Program-made: the position numbers and the translations under genes
Notes under the pieces: generated by a model
What the model was told of the DNA's origin: nothing
Database searches by the model: none
The model's input: the letters and a program-made list of their open reading frames with translations, nothing else
Source: Bryobacterales bacterium KBS 96
Lineage (GTDB): Bacteria > Acidobacteriota > Terriglobia > Bryobacterales > Bryobacteraceae
Assembly: GCA_000381625.1 (NCBI GenBank)
Contig: KB906767.1
Span: forward strand, 3,925,304 to 3,989,303
Direction: 5' to 3'
Length of the DNA: 64,000 nucleotides
Part shown: positions 35,051-44,205 of the stretch, one piece after another
Position numbering within the stretch: the first letter of the stretch is position 1
How the letters are laid out: every line of letters starts with the position of its first letter

Positions 35051-35373
35051 CTGGCGAGTACCTGCTGAACGGCGGCGGATAACCGCTTCCAGCTTTCCTG
35101 CTGGCCGGCCAGAATTTTTTTGCCGCGCGCGGTGATCTTGTAATACTTGGCCCTCCTGTTGTTTTCCGAAAGGCCCCAAGACGACGAGATGCAGGCATCA
35201 AGCTCCAGCCGGGATAACGCGGGGTACAGGGAACCTTCCTCCACGGTTAGAACTTCATCCGACAGCAAATGGATGGTCTGCGCTATGGCATAGCCGTGCA
35301 TGGTTTCGTGCTGGAGAGCGTGCAGAATCAAGAGGTCGAGAGTACCTTGAAGAAGATTTTGGCTCTTTCCCAT
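35047..35373 (-). CDS. PadR-family transcriptional regulator
   Basis: The ATG at 35373 (AGGA spaced well upstream) gives 108 aa, usual for PadR. A winged HTH is visible: GTLDLLILHALQHETMHGYA, VEEGSLYPALSRLELDACIS and AKYYKITARGKKIL. PadR genes of this type directly precede ADOP permeases in Acidobacteria and probably repress the shared operon. The stop overlaps the permease start by four bases. Confidence 0.93.
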   Translation of the reverse strand: MGKSQNLLQGTLDLLILHALQHETMHGYAIAQTIHLLSDEVLTVEEGSLYPALSRLELDACISSSWGLSENNRRAKYYKITARGKKILAGQQESWKRLSAAVQQVLAR

Positions 35374-35520
35374 GTCATCCTGTCCGCTCCTATGACAATC
35401 TATGGGAATTATGGGACGTAACGGGGCTGATGTCAACAGCAATTCGACGGTGAATGGAAGGTCTCGTATGTGAGCTGCCCAAAGAAGCGGCATTTGGCCC
35501 TGGCCCGGAAACCGTGCCCA

Positions 35521-35575
35521 TTGTAGGCGCGAGGCATGCCTCGCCCACGGCTCGGTTGCGAGGAATTCCGCGAAA
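35521..35575 (+). repeat. third copy of the TTGTAG palindromic repeat
   Basis: TTGTAGGC leads into GCGAGGCATGCCTCGC (perfect 16-bp palindrome, 35529-35544), then GGCTCGGTTGCGAGGAATTCC and GCGAA, matching the 31975 copy base for base in most positions. It lies between the PadR promoter and the PotD stop. No transposase sequence accompanies it. Confidence 0.8.
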
Positions 35576-35629
35576 TAAGCTGAGGATTAACCCGTTTGTT
35601 TGGAAGTGGTGAAAATCGGAAGCGTCACT

Positions 35630-36652
35630 TCACGCCGACTTGATCTGCGTCCATAGACGGTCGCGCAAACGTTGCGCGGCCGGTGGCATGGCCTCGAACC
35701 ATTCGCCTCGGGCCAGGATCGCTTCCGTCGGATAAAGCGTCGTGTTCTCGCTATCCTTCGCGGGCAGCAAGTGGCGCGCGGCTTCGTTCGCGGTTGCGGT
35801 TCTCATCTCCCGCGCGATCGCTGCCGCCACCTCCGGGCGTAACAGGTAATTCAGAAACTCGTGCGCCAGTTCCTGATGCCTGCTTTCCCGCAGGATTGCC
35901 GCCGTGTCGCAGTAGAGGGGAAATCCCTCGGCCGGATAGACGAACGCAAGGCGGCCGCTCTGATCGATTGCTTGCTGCGCCGTAATCGACCAGGATTGCG
36001 CCGCCAGCACATCGCCGGCGATTAACTGGTCTCGCACTTCGGCATTGATGTATGCGCGCACCAGAGGCTTCTGCCGGATCGCCAAAGCCTCCGCGCTCTT
36101 GAGTTCAGGCGGCGCCGTTGCGTTCACCGAATCGCCGAGGCGTTTCAGACACGCCGCAAACACCTCCGCCGGATCGTCGAGCATGGTCATCCGGCCCTGA
36201 TACTTGTTCACCCACAGGTCTCGCCATCCCTCAGGCTGCGGCGCCTGCTTCGAGTACACAATGCCCGTCGATCCGTACATGTAGGGCGTTGACCATCCGA
36301 GCTCCGGGTCCCATGGCGGCGATTGAAAACGCTTCCCCAGATTCTTCAGATTCGCCAGCCGCTTGTGATCCAGAGGCGCAAGCAAATCCATTTCGCGCAT
36401 CGGCTGCACATAGCTGTTGGATGGGAACACCACGTCCCAACCAGAGTTGCCGGTCATCGCTTTCGCCAGCATCTCCTCGGCGCTTTCATAAGTTGCGTAG
36501 CGAATGTGCGCGCCGAACTCGCGCTCAAATTTCGGAATGGTGTCGCGAGCGACATAGTCCGACCAATTGTAGACATTCAAGCGCCGCGCATGCTCCGTCA
36601 TGCACCCCGCCGCCGCGCCGCTTACCGCAAGCAAAAACACGCGACGGTTCAT
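35630..36652 (-). CDS. potD: polyamine ABC transporter substrate-binding lipoprotein
   Basis: The ATG at 36652 overlaps the potC stop (ATGA) and gives 340 aa. A lipobox is clear (LLAVSGAAAGC, Cys17). PotD-type motifs follow: LNVYNWSDYVARDTIPKFER, AKAMTGNSGWDVVFPSNSYV, STPYMYGSTGIVYSK and LVRAYINAEVRDQLIAGDVL. The periplasmic protein delivers spermidine or putrescine to PotABC. The order A-B-C-D matches the classical operon. Confidence 0.92.
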   Translation of the reverse strand: MNRRVFLLAVSGAAAGCMTEHARRLNVYNWSDYVARDTIPKFEREFGAHIRYATYESAEEMLAKAMTGNSGWDVVFPSNSYVQPMREMDLLAPLDHKRLANLKNLGKRFQSPPWDPELGWSTPYMYGSTGIVYSKQAPQPEGWRDLWVNKYQGRMTMLDDPAEVFAACLKRLGDSVNATAPPELKSAEALAIRQKPLVRAYINAEVRDQLIAGDVLAAQSWSITAQQAIDQSGRLAFVYPAEGFPLYCDTAAILRESRHQELAHEFLNYLLRPEVAAAIAREMRTATANEAARHLLPAKDSENTTLYPTEAILARGEWFEAMPPAAQRLRDRLWTQIKSA

Positions 36653-37425
36653 GGCCGAGATCTTGCGCCACGTTGCTGCAACCCTTCGGCGGCAACAATC
36701 AGCGTTCCGATGCCTATGGTGATCATTGCCGATAGCGCATTCACGGCGGGGCTTACACCTCTCCGTGCAAGAGAATAAATCACCATGGGCAACGTTTCGG
36801 AATTCACGCCAGCGACCAGGCTTGTGGTCACATAATCGTCGAACGAGACCGTGAAACACAACAGCGCGGCTGCCCCGATGGCCGGCAGTAGATTCGGCGC
36901 CGTCACGCGCCAGAACACCTGCCATTCATTTGCCCCTAAGTCGAGCGCGGCTTCTTCCAGAGCCGGGTCGAATGTGCGCAGCCGGGCCAGTATCACGATT
37001 ACCGCATAGGCGATCGAGAAGGAAATGTGCGCCAGAATCACTGTGTGCATGCCAAGCTGCACGTGCAGAAAGCGAAAGATCCACTGGAAAAAGGCCAGGA
37101 GCGAGACTCCCGTGACGATCTCCGGAGTCACGAGCGACAGATACAGCGAGTTCGTCAGCCAGCGGGCACGCCGCTTCCATATCGCGTACGCCGCCAGAGT
37201 CCCAATAACCGTTGAGAAAATCGTGGCGCAGATGGCGATCTCGACGGAATGGATTGTGGCCTCGATCAGCCGCTCGTCTCGAAAGACTTCTACGTACCAA
37301 TGCCAGGTAAACCCCTGCCAGATGGCAAACCGCGAGGCGTTGAAACTGAACACTGCTAACACCGCCAGCGGCAGATACAGGAACGCGTAAGCCGCGGACG
37401 CATACAACGAGAGATAGCGATTCAC
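36649..37425 (-). CDS. potC: polyamine ABC transporter permease
   Basis: The 258-aa protein has six membrane segments and the binding-protein-dependent permease EAA-like loop EEAALDLGANEWQVFWRVTA. It also shows VTPEIVTGVSLLAFFQWIF and SFDDYVTTSLVAGVNSETLP, typical of PotC. Its start overlaps the potB stop by four bases (37422-37425). Confidence 0.92.
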   Translation of the reverse strand: MNRYLSLYASAAYAFLYLPLAVLAVFSFNASRFAIWQGFTWHWYVEVFRDERLIEATIHSVEIAICATIFSTVIGTLAAYAIWKRRARWLTNSLYLSLVTPEIVTGVSLLAFFQWIFRFLHVQLGMHTVILAHISFSIAYAVIVILARLRTFDPALEEAALDLGANEWQVFWRVTAPNLLPAIGAAALLCFTVSFDDYVTTSLVAGVNSETLPMVIYSLARRGVSPAVNALSAMITIGIGTLIVAAEGLQQRGARSRP

Positions 37426-38249
37426 AACAGTTGCTCGCTTTGCCTGCTTAGCATCCGCAACAGGATGATCAGAACAAGCGCCATCAACAGCAGCGAAACA
37501 GCCGAGCCGAACGGCCAGTCCCGGGCCGTCGTGAACTGGTTCTGTACAAGGTTGCCGATCATGACAGTTTTACCCCCGCCGAGAAGATCTGGGGTCAAAT
37601 ACGCGCCCAGGCACGGAATAAAAACGAGCAGGCTGCCGGCCAGCATCCCACTTCTGCTGAGCGGAACGATGATTTTCCAGGTCGCCACCCATGGCGTGGC
37701 GCCAAGATCCCGAGCCGCGTCGAGCAATGCTGGATCCAGCTTTTCGAGCGTGGCGTAGAGTGGCAGCACCATGAACGGCAGATAGCCGTAGACCAGTCCA
37801 AGCACGACCGCCCCGTCATTAAACAGCAGTGGTAACGGCTGCCGGATCAGATGCAACGATTGGAGAATGGTGTTGATTAACCCTGTGTCCCGTAGAAGAA
37901 ACATCCACGCGTAGGTGCGAATCAGGAAACTTGTCCAGAACGGAAGCATCACCAGATTCAGCAGCAGCGTGCGGCGCTTCGAGCGCGCAATGTACAACGC
38001 CAGAGGAAATCCGAGAATGAGGCAGAGTGAAGTCGATATGGCCGCGAGCACGAACGAGCGCCACAAGATCTCCGCGTAGAGAGGATCGAAAACGCGCCGG
38101 TAACTCTCGATCGTCCAGGGCAGGATGACGCCGCCGTAAGCGCCTCGCGACAACAGGCTATACGCGCAAATGATGCCTATCGGTATTGCAAAAAGCGCAA
38201 TCGTAACAATAGCGGCCGGCGATAGGAACGCAACGCGCAGGCGGCTCAT
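37422..38249 (-). CDS. potB: polyamine ABC transporter permease
   Basis: The 275-aa protein has six membrane segments, the segment LPFWTSFLIRTYAWMFLLRD and the EAA-like loop DAARDLGATPWVATWKIIVP. YLTPDLLGGGKTVMIGNLVQ, then FTTARDWPFGSAVSLLL is the PotB-specific C-terminal region. The gap to potA is only 2 bp. Confidence 0.93.
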   Translation of the reverse strand: MSRLRVAFLSPAAIVTIALFAIPIGIICAYSLLSRGAYGGVILPWTIESYRRVFDPLYAEILWRSFVLAAISTSLCLILGFPLALYIARSKRRTLLLNLVMLPFWTSFLIRTYAWMFLLRDTGLINTILQSLHLIRQPLPLLFNDGAVVLGLVYGYLPFMVLPLYATLEKLDPALLDAARDLGATPWVATWKIIVPLSRSGMLAGSLLVFIPCLGAYLTPDLLGGGKTVMIGNLVQNQFTTARDWPFGSAVSLLLMALVLIILLRMLSRQSEQLL

Positions 38250-38251
38250 TG

Positions 38252-39247
38252 TTACGCTTCCGCAGACACGCTCTGTTCAACCGCGATAGGCAGTTGATCG
38301 CCTGGATGCCACCAGACATGCACCCGCTGTCCGGTTTCATAGCGGCATTCGTTCTCATTCACCTGTGCGACACAGCGAACGCCATCCTCCAAACAGGTTT
38401 CAATGTGAACGCAGTTGCCGAGATAAGTGTTGGACACCACCACGGCCGGGAATGCACAGGCTCCGTTGACAGGCCGGTCGCGCGAGATGCGGACACATTC
38501 GGGACGAACGCCCGCGCCATCAATCCAGTTCACGTCGCCCAGAAATTCGGCGACGAATCGGGAGGCCGGCCTCAGGTACAATCCGCGGGGCGGCCCCACC
38601 TGTTCGAGCTCTCCGTGATGCATCACCGCGATCCGGTCGGAAAGGGAAAGCGCTTCCTCCTGGTCGTGCGTGACGAACAGAAACGCGATGCCGACTCGCC
38701 GCTGAATGCTTTTCAATTCGGCGCGCACCTGTCTGCGCAGTTTCGGATCGAGCGCCGAGAGCGGTTCATCGAGCAGCAACACATCCGGCTCGAGCACCAG
38801 AGACCGCGCCAACGCAACCCGCTGGCGTTCGCCTCCGGAAATCTGGTTGGGCATGCGGTCTTCTTTCCCTGAGAGCTGAAGCAGGGAAAGCATGCGATCT
38901 ACTTTCGCCGAGATCTCGGACGCCAGCATGCGAGGCCGGCGCTCCAGCCCGAAACGAATATTTCGAGCGATAGTGAGATGAGGAAAGAGCGCGTAATTCT
39001 GAAATACGGTGTTGACGTTTCGCTCGTACGGCTTCAAATTCGCGACCGGGCGGCCATTCAACAAAATCTCGCCGGAGGTCGGCATTTCGAAACCGGCGAT
39101 CAGACGGAGCGTCGTGGTCTTGCCGCAGCCGGAAGGTCCAATCAGCGAGAAAAATTCGCCTCTCTGGAGCGCAAGCGACACTCCGTTAACGGCGCGGTGG
39201 GTCGGGAAATGCTTGGTAAGAGCCCGCAGCTCCAGAACGGTGTCCAC
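38252..39247 (-). CDS. potA: polyamine ABC transporter ATP-binding protein
   Basis: The 331-aa ATPase has Walker A GPSGCGKTT at 37-45, Q-loop FQNYALFPH at about 82-90, the signature ISGGERQRVALARS near 136-149, Walker B VLLLDEP at 156-162 and the H-loop FVTHDQEE. The signature reads ISGGE rather than LSGGQ, a mild variant. A C-terminal TOBE-like domain (about 250-325) is present. Together with potBCD it imports polyamines. Confidence 0.93.
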   Translation of the reverse strand: MDTVLELRALTKHFPTHRAVNGVSLALQRGEFFSLIGPSGCGKTTTLRLIAGFEMPTSGEILLNGRPVANLKPYERNVNTVFQNYALFPHLTIARNIRFGLERRPRMLASEISAKVDRMLSLLQLSGKEDRMPNQISGGERQRVALARSLVLEPDVLLLDEPLSALDPKLRRQVRAELKSIQRRVGIAFLFVTHDQEEALSLSDRIAVMHHGELEQVGPPRGLYLRPASRFVAEFLGDVNWIDGAGVRPECVRISRDRPVNGACAFPAVVVSNTYLGNCVHIETCLEDGVRCVAQVNENECRYETGQRVHVWWHPGDQLPIAVEQSVSAEA

Positions 39248-39492
39248 GTGTCAAAACCCGATAGTAGCGCACGGGACGGCCGGTTGAAGATGCCGGAAGC
39301 CTGAGAAGATAGCGGGTCAGGTCCCCTTCCCGCACGATCGGTTCCATGCTAATCCACCAGGCGGCTGACGGTGTACCGATCATATGGGCTGCGGCGGTTC
39401 AGAGTGGCCATTTCCCTATGGATCGCCAAGGCGCTCTCCAGCGGAGCCACGACCGCGAGGGAGCGCAGTCTTCAACAGAGCGGGCGTTCTGC

Positions 39493-40197
39493 TTACCCCA
39501 TCACTTTCTGGCCACGGGCGCGACTGTCTCCAGAAGCGAGTCCACCCCGAAGCAGAACCATTGGCCGCGTGTAGTTGATCCAGACCTCGCCAAGCATAAA
39601 GTGAATGGTGAAGCCGATCCAAAATGCGATGCCGAAGAATTCGTGTGGACTGAGCTGCCGCGCCGCGAAGAATGCGCCTACGATGGGCCGGATGGTAGCG
39701 ATCGCCAGTCCGATGGCAAACGCGCGAATCATCCACTCGCGATGAAGAGCGATCCGTCTGTGACGAATGAGTACAAACGCCCTGACTAATTCGAACAAAA
39801 AAACGATTGCAAATAGGATGATTGCCGCTCTTTCAGTAGCTCCGCCGACGGAGGTTTGGAAGGTCAGCGCCAGCGCCGACAGCCCAACCACGAGACCGCA
39901 TGCGAAGAAAACGCGCCCGGACCAGCGGTGAAATTGCAGATGTTTCGTTCGGATGCGCCGAACGAACTGGAGCGGACCGAGGGTCATAAATAGCGCTCCG
40001 GGAAGAATGTGTACAAAGGTCAGAATCGGGTACTTCGCAAACGCTGTATCGACGGCGCCGGCCGGATTTCCGGGTCTCGCCATCAGAGATGGATCGTCTA
40101 ATACGATGACCCTGTGCAGCACGGCGAGCAGAGCGATTGCTACGAGAAGAAGAACGGCAATCCAGACCAGGCGCGTAAGCCATCGCGGCGGTTGCAT
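39493..40197 (-). CDS. DUF2306 membrane protein
   Basis: The 234-aa protein has about six to seven membrane segments. Family-like motifs are FVHILPGALFMTLGPLQFV, LQFHRWSGRVFFACGLVVG and IALHREWMIRAFAIGLAIAT, with conserved histidines at helix boundaries that could bind heme or metal. The function of DUF2306 is unknown to me. The 245 bp before potA carry no obvious gene. Confidence 0.8.
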   Translation of the reverse strand: MQPPRWLTRLVWIAVLLLVAIALLAVLHRVIVLDDPSLMARPGNPAGAVDTAFAKYPILTFVHILPGALFMTLGPLQFVRRIRTKHLQFHRWSGRVFFACGLVVGLSALALTFQTSVGGATERAAIILFAIVFLFELVRAFVLIRHRRIALHREWMIRAFAIGLAIATIRPIVGAFFAARQLSPHEFFGIAFWIGFTIHFMLGEVWINYTRPMVLLRGGLASGDSRARGQKVMG

Positions 40198-40434
40198 GAT
40201 TATAACGACGAGAAGTACGGGTACGAAGTTCGTTTAGGAATTCGAGGCGGGCATCCCAATTGTCTTTCGGGGCACAAGTAAGTTTAAATTTCTTAGCGCC
40301 CGGTCTGAAGAGGTATTTGACAGCAGCTTGCCCGCGGTAGTACAGTTCGCAAATACCAAGTTTGTCGGAAGCCTTATGCTGGAAGCTTTCGTGCGGCTAG
40401 CAAGGAAGTTCCCTGGCAGGACACAATGCCGTAC

Positions 40435-40444
40435 GAGGAGGAGG
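40435..40444 (+). promoter_or_regulatory. strong Shine-Dalgarno sequence 34 nt from the first ATG
   Basis: GAGGAGGAGG is an excellent ribosome-binding site, but the nearest in-frame ATG (40479) is 34 nt away. At the usual spacing lies an in-frame ATT at 40452, which would add IHRHLLSVS-like residues and a positive N-terminus to the signal peptide. The initiation codon of the following gene is thus unresolved. Confidence 0.45.
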
Positions 40445-40478
40445 AAAAGTCATTCATCGCCATCTGCTTAGCGTCTCC

Positions 40479-42413
40479 ATGGTTGGGCTGCAGTTTTTGC
40501 TTTCCTCACAAATGGCGGGCGCAGCGATTCAAGAGAGTCCGGTGACGCCGCTCGTCCACACGATCGCAGCCAACGTGCAGTCCGATCGGGCAATGGAGAC
40601 GATGCGCCGCGTCTACTCGACAGACCACTGGTTTACCTTTCCGAAGTTCGAGGAAACGGCGCTTTACCTGAAACAGCGCCTTGAGCAAAGCGGCCTCGAG
40701 CAGGTTGAGATCGGCGGCGGGAACGCGGACGGTGAAACGCAGGTGGGCTACTGGACGATGCCGCTGGCATGGGACGTCAAGCAAGCGCGGCTGGAGATGG
40801 TCGAGCCGGAGCATACGCTGCTGTGCGATTACCAGAGCACGCCGGCTTCACTTGGCATGTGGAGCGGGCCGACGCCGAAGGGCGGAATCACGGCCGAACT
40901 CGTCGATATCAACAAAACTCCATGGCCGGACGTGAAGGGCAAGCTGGTTCTGACCGACAAGAACTCCGCCGGATACAAGCACCGGTTGGTGAAGTATGGC
41001 GCTCTGGGCGCGGTGAATGGGTTTAGCGAGGATCCAGCGCTACGCGATGGACGGCAATGGATCAATGCCTGGGGAGATAACGGTTGGGGTTTTACCAAGG
41101 CAAGCACGCCGCTGCTCTCGTTTTCAATCACGCCGCAACAAGCCGAACACATACGGAAGCTGCTGGCCGAAGGTAAAAGAATCAAGGTACACGCCGTTGT
41201 CGATTCCCGTTACTATGCGGGCCGGTATCCCTGGGTAACGGGCCTGTTGCCGGGCATCAGCGACGAGGAAGAGGTGCTCGTGCTCGGACACTCGTCCGAG
41301 CAGGGCGCGCAGGACAACGCGACCGGCGTTTCCGCCATGATTGAGGCTCTGAACACAATTGGCAGCCTGATCCAAAAGGGCAAGCTGCCCCGTCCGCAAA
41401 GAAGCATTCGGATTCTGCTGATGCCGGAATTGTATGGCTCATTGAGTTATATCCGCGCACATCCCCAACGGATGAAAAAGACAGTCGCCGCCATGACCGT
41501 GGACACGCCGGCCGCTTCATACGGCCTCGCAGGAACCGAGTACACGTTCTACATGAATCCACAAGTTGCGATGTCGTATACCGATGCGTTGATTCAACGC
41601 ATCGCAAAGGCCTACTTCACGTCGCGGCCGTGGCACTGGAAAGAGAACGAACCCGGAACCGATTCCTACCTGGGAGACCCAACCATCAACGTGCCCGATG
41701 TCTGGTCCTACAGCGGCACTGGAATCGAGACCCATCACAACAGCGAGGACAAGCCCGATACCGTCGACCCGCGTTCCATGCACGATCTCATCACCGTCAT
41801 CGCAAGTTATCTGTACTTCAACGCCAGCGCGGGCGAGGCGCAAGTGCCGTGGCTCGCGGACATCGCGAGCGACCACGTGTATCAGGAAATGGCCGCGACC
41901 GCTTCGGCCGGGCTCGACGCGCTTCGGTCTGGCGATGCGGCGTCCGGAAGCTATGGCCTCGATCGAATGAGCTACCTGCGCGATCGTGGACACGATGCTC
42001 TGCTCTCGGTGCTCAGGCTGGCGCCGGCGAAGGACCGCGCCAAACTCCAGCAGTCGCTGGCTCCTCAATTGAGGCAACTGCAGGCTGCTTCCGACTGGCA
42101 GTCCGCAAGGCTGCGCTCGGCAGGCGCTGTAGCAAAACCGGACTCGGTGAATCGCGATGCCGAGCGGATGATCGTGCATCGGAAGAGGCCAGGCACGCTG
42201 CCGCTGGACGATCTATCGCAGGACGAGTGGGAAGGTTATCCTTCGGGCGCCTGGAACAAGTTAGTAACAGTCGCCCTGTACTGGTGCGATGGCAAACGCA
42301 ATTTGGCGCAGGCGATTCACCTCACGAAGATGGAAATGGGACCGACCGATTTCGATTTCGTTGGCTATTTCCGTTTTCTCCAAAAACACGGCTATGTGGA
42401 TATTACGAAATAG
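40479..42413 (+). CDS. secreted M28-like zinc peptidase
   Basis: The 644-aa frame begins at or just before a signal peptide (VGLQFLLSSQMAGAA). A PA-like insert region (about 90-240) precedes a M28-type catalytic core: LVLGHSSEQGAQDNATG with candidate zinc ligands H271 and D279, MPELYGS with E317 as base or ligand, VDTPAAS with D342, and IETHHNSED with H420. The C-terminal 150 residues are helical. M28 enzymes are aminopeptidases or carboxypeptidases. It is the first gene of a six-gene secreted cluster; its end overlaps the next start by 20 nt. Confidence 0.8.
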   Translation: MVGLQFLLSSQMAGAAIQESPVTPLVHTIAANVQSDRAMETMRRVYSTDHWFTFPKFEETALYLKQRLEQSGLEQVEIGGGNADGETQVGYWTMPLAWDVKQARLEMVEPEHTLLCDYQSTPASLGMWSGPTPKGGITAELVDINKTPWPDVKGKLVLTDKNSAGYKHRLVKYGALGAVNGFSEDPALRDGRQWINAWGDNGWGFTKASTPLLSFSITPQQAEHIRKLLAEGKRIKVHAVVDSRYYAGRYPWVTGLLPGISDEEEVLVLGHSSEQGAQDNATGVSAMIEALNTIGSLIQKGKLPRPQRSIRILLMPELYGSLSYIRAHPQRMKKTVAAMTVDTPAASYGLAGTEYTFYMNPQVAMSYTDALIQRIAKAYFTSRPWHWKENEPGTDSYLGDPTINVPDVWSYSGTGIETHHNSEDKPDTVDPRSMHDLITVIASYLYFNASAGEAQVPWLADIASDHVYQEMAATASAGLDALRSGDAASGSYGLDRMSYLRDRGHDALLSVLRLAPAKDRAKLQQSLAPQLRQLQAASDWQSARLRSAGAVAKPDSVNRDAERMIVHRKRPGTLPLDDLSQDEWEGYPSGAWNKLVTVALYWCDGKRNLAQAIHLTKMEMGPTDFDFVGYFRFLQKHGYVDITK

Positions 42414-44205
42414 CCTGCCGGTTCTTTTCCTGCTTGCAGGCGCCTGCCACGCGCAACAACTGCGGGCTTTGCAAGAATACTTTCGACCGGACCCGTTTGG
42501 CGGGATCGTGGAAAGCGATCGCCGCCCGGGCGCCGAGTGGCTGAAGCAAATCGATTTGCGAGCGGCTCGCGGAAGCTACGCATCCTTCCACCTGGTTGTA
42601 AACAGCAAGGCCAGCGCCGACTACAAGCTGTCCGTTCGGTTCCCGCTACCGGTCGATGTCTATCGCGAATGGTTCCATTTCAACACGCCGGATAGTAAAT
42701 ACTACCCGGACGCCTTGATTCCCGCATCCCTGCCGTATGAGTTCCAAATTCCCGATGCGGGCAATAAAATAGCCGGCCAGACGGCTCAAGCTTTCTGGGT
42801 CGATCTGTGGATACCAGCGAATACAGAGCCGAAAACCTACCGCGGCGAAGCGATCGTCTCTAGCGTGTCCGGAAACCAGACTCTGCCGATAGCACTATCG
42901 GTGATTCCGGCGGTCGTCCCACAGGACGATGCCGTCACGCTCGACAACAATTCTTACGGCACATCGTGGTTAGTGAACCAGTATCCGAAGACGCTAGCGC
43001 ATTTCGATGAGTCCGCGGCATCTTCGTCCGGCGAGGGTCAGCTTATCCATCTGATACACGCGTACCACCGGATCTTTTATGAGAACCGTGGTACGTTCCA
43101 CCAACTCGGCTACGGTCATGCGGGCAAAGTCGATCCCGAGTTCGCACCCGAACTAGCCGGGGCCGGCAGTCAGATGCATGTCGCAAGCTGGGACTTGTTC
43201 GATCGCCACTACGGGCCGCTGCTCGACGGCTCCGCTTTCCGCAACACACGGCGGGGCGCAAAGCCAATCCCGTTTATGTATCTGCCGGTGAACCCGGAAT
43301 GGCCCGCGTCCTTTCTCTGGTGGGGCGAACCGGGCTACGAAGCAGAGTTCGTCAATGTTCTGTCCGAGATGGAGCGCCATTTTCGCGAAAAACACTGGAC
43401 GGGTACAAAATTCGAGGTTTTCTTTAATCACAAGAAACGCTACAAGGGCTTTCCCTGGGATGGCGACGAGATTCGATTCGCTCGCGACAATAACTATTTC
43501 CGCGTGTATCACCGCATGCTGGAGAAGGCGATTCCGCTGAACTCTCCCGTGCATTTCGCGATGCGCGCCGATACCAGTTGGACGGCTGCGCAGCAATTCC
43601 GCGAACTCGAAGGAGTCATCAGCTTCTGGGTGGTTGGTGAAGGCGAGCTACTTTGGCATCCCGACGCCATTCCTCGCTTAAAGCAACATGGCGATATCGT
43701 CTGGACCTACGGAGGAACTCCCGCCGTGCAGAAGGTAAGCACCGAGATTACTCTCAACCCGCTGCGGTCGTGGATCAACCGAGTAGACGGGTTCGTACGC
43801 TGGCAGACCGTCGATCCGGGACCCGATCCCTGGTTCCATTTGAACGGCGGCGATTTGACATTGGTCTATTCGGGCGAGCGATTCAACATTCCCGGTCCGG
43901 TCCCCAGCATTCGTTTGAAGTTGCAGCGGAATTGCCTGCAGGATCTCGCGTTGCTAAATGCGCTGTGTACCAGGGATTCGCGCAAACGGCTTGAAGAAGA
44001 GGTCGTGCGCCGCTTCAATCATACGCAAGTTGCGGATTGGTCCAATGCAAATGCCAAGCTTCCGGCAAAACCGATTCTCGATTGGAACAATGCGGATTTC
44101 GTCGATGCCTTGAAGCCGTATGAAGCCCGCTTTGCGAATCTCGATCCGGACGCGTGGCTGCGCGTCAGAGAATTCATTCTCTACCGGGCGGGTGGCGCGA
44201 AATGA
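42394..44205 (+). CDS. secreted DUF4091 protein (GH123-like)
   Basis: The ATG at 42394 starts a signal peptide (SLPVLFLLAGACHA) and gives 603 aa. A beta-sandwich (about 20-170) with ASFHLVVNSKASADYKLSVR precedes a barrel with FEVFFNHKKRYKGFPWDGDE and WWGEPGYEAEFVNVLSEMER, and a C-terminal DPWFHLNGGDLTLVYSG. DUF4091 proteins are relatives of GH123 beta-N-acetylgalactosaminidases, so a glycosidase role is likely. The adjacent D/E pair in WDGDEIRFARD is a candidate catalytic pair as in GH123 (inference). It overlaps its two neighbours. Confidence 0.78.
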   Translation: MWILRNSLPVLFLLAGACHAQQLRALQEYFRPDPFGGIVESDRRPGAEWLKQIDLRAARGSYASFHLVVNSKASADYKLSVRFPLPVDVYREWFHFNTPDSKYYPDALIPASLPYEFQIPDAGNKIAGQTAQAFWVDLWIPANTEPKTYRGEAIVSSVSGNQTLPIALSVIPAVVPQDDAVTLDNNSYGTSWLVNQYPKTLAHFDESAASSSGEGQLIHLIHAYHRIFYENRGTFHQLGYGHAGKVDPEFAPELAGAGSQMHVASWDLFDRHYGPLLDGSAFRNTRRGAKPIPFMYLPVNPEWPASFLWWGEPGYEAEFVNVLSEMERHFREKHWTGTKFEVFFNHKKRYKGFPWDGDEIRFARDNNYFRVYHRMLEKAIPLNSPVHFAMRADTSWTAAQQFRELEGVISFWVVGEGELLWHPDAIPRLKQHGDIVWTYGGTPAVQKVSTEITLNPLRSWINRVDGFVRWQTVDPGPDPWFHLNGGDLTLVYSGERFNIPGPVPSIRLKLQRNCLQDLALLNALCTRDSRKRLEEEVVRRFNHTQVADWSNANAKLPAKPILDWNNADFVDALKPYEARFANLDPDAWLRVREFILYRAGGAK

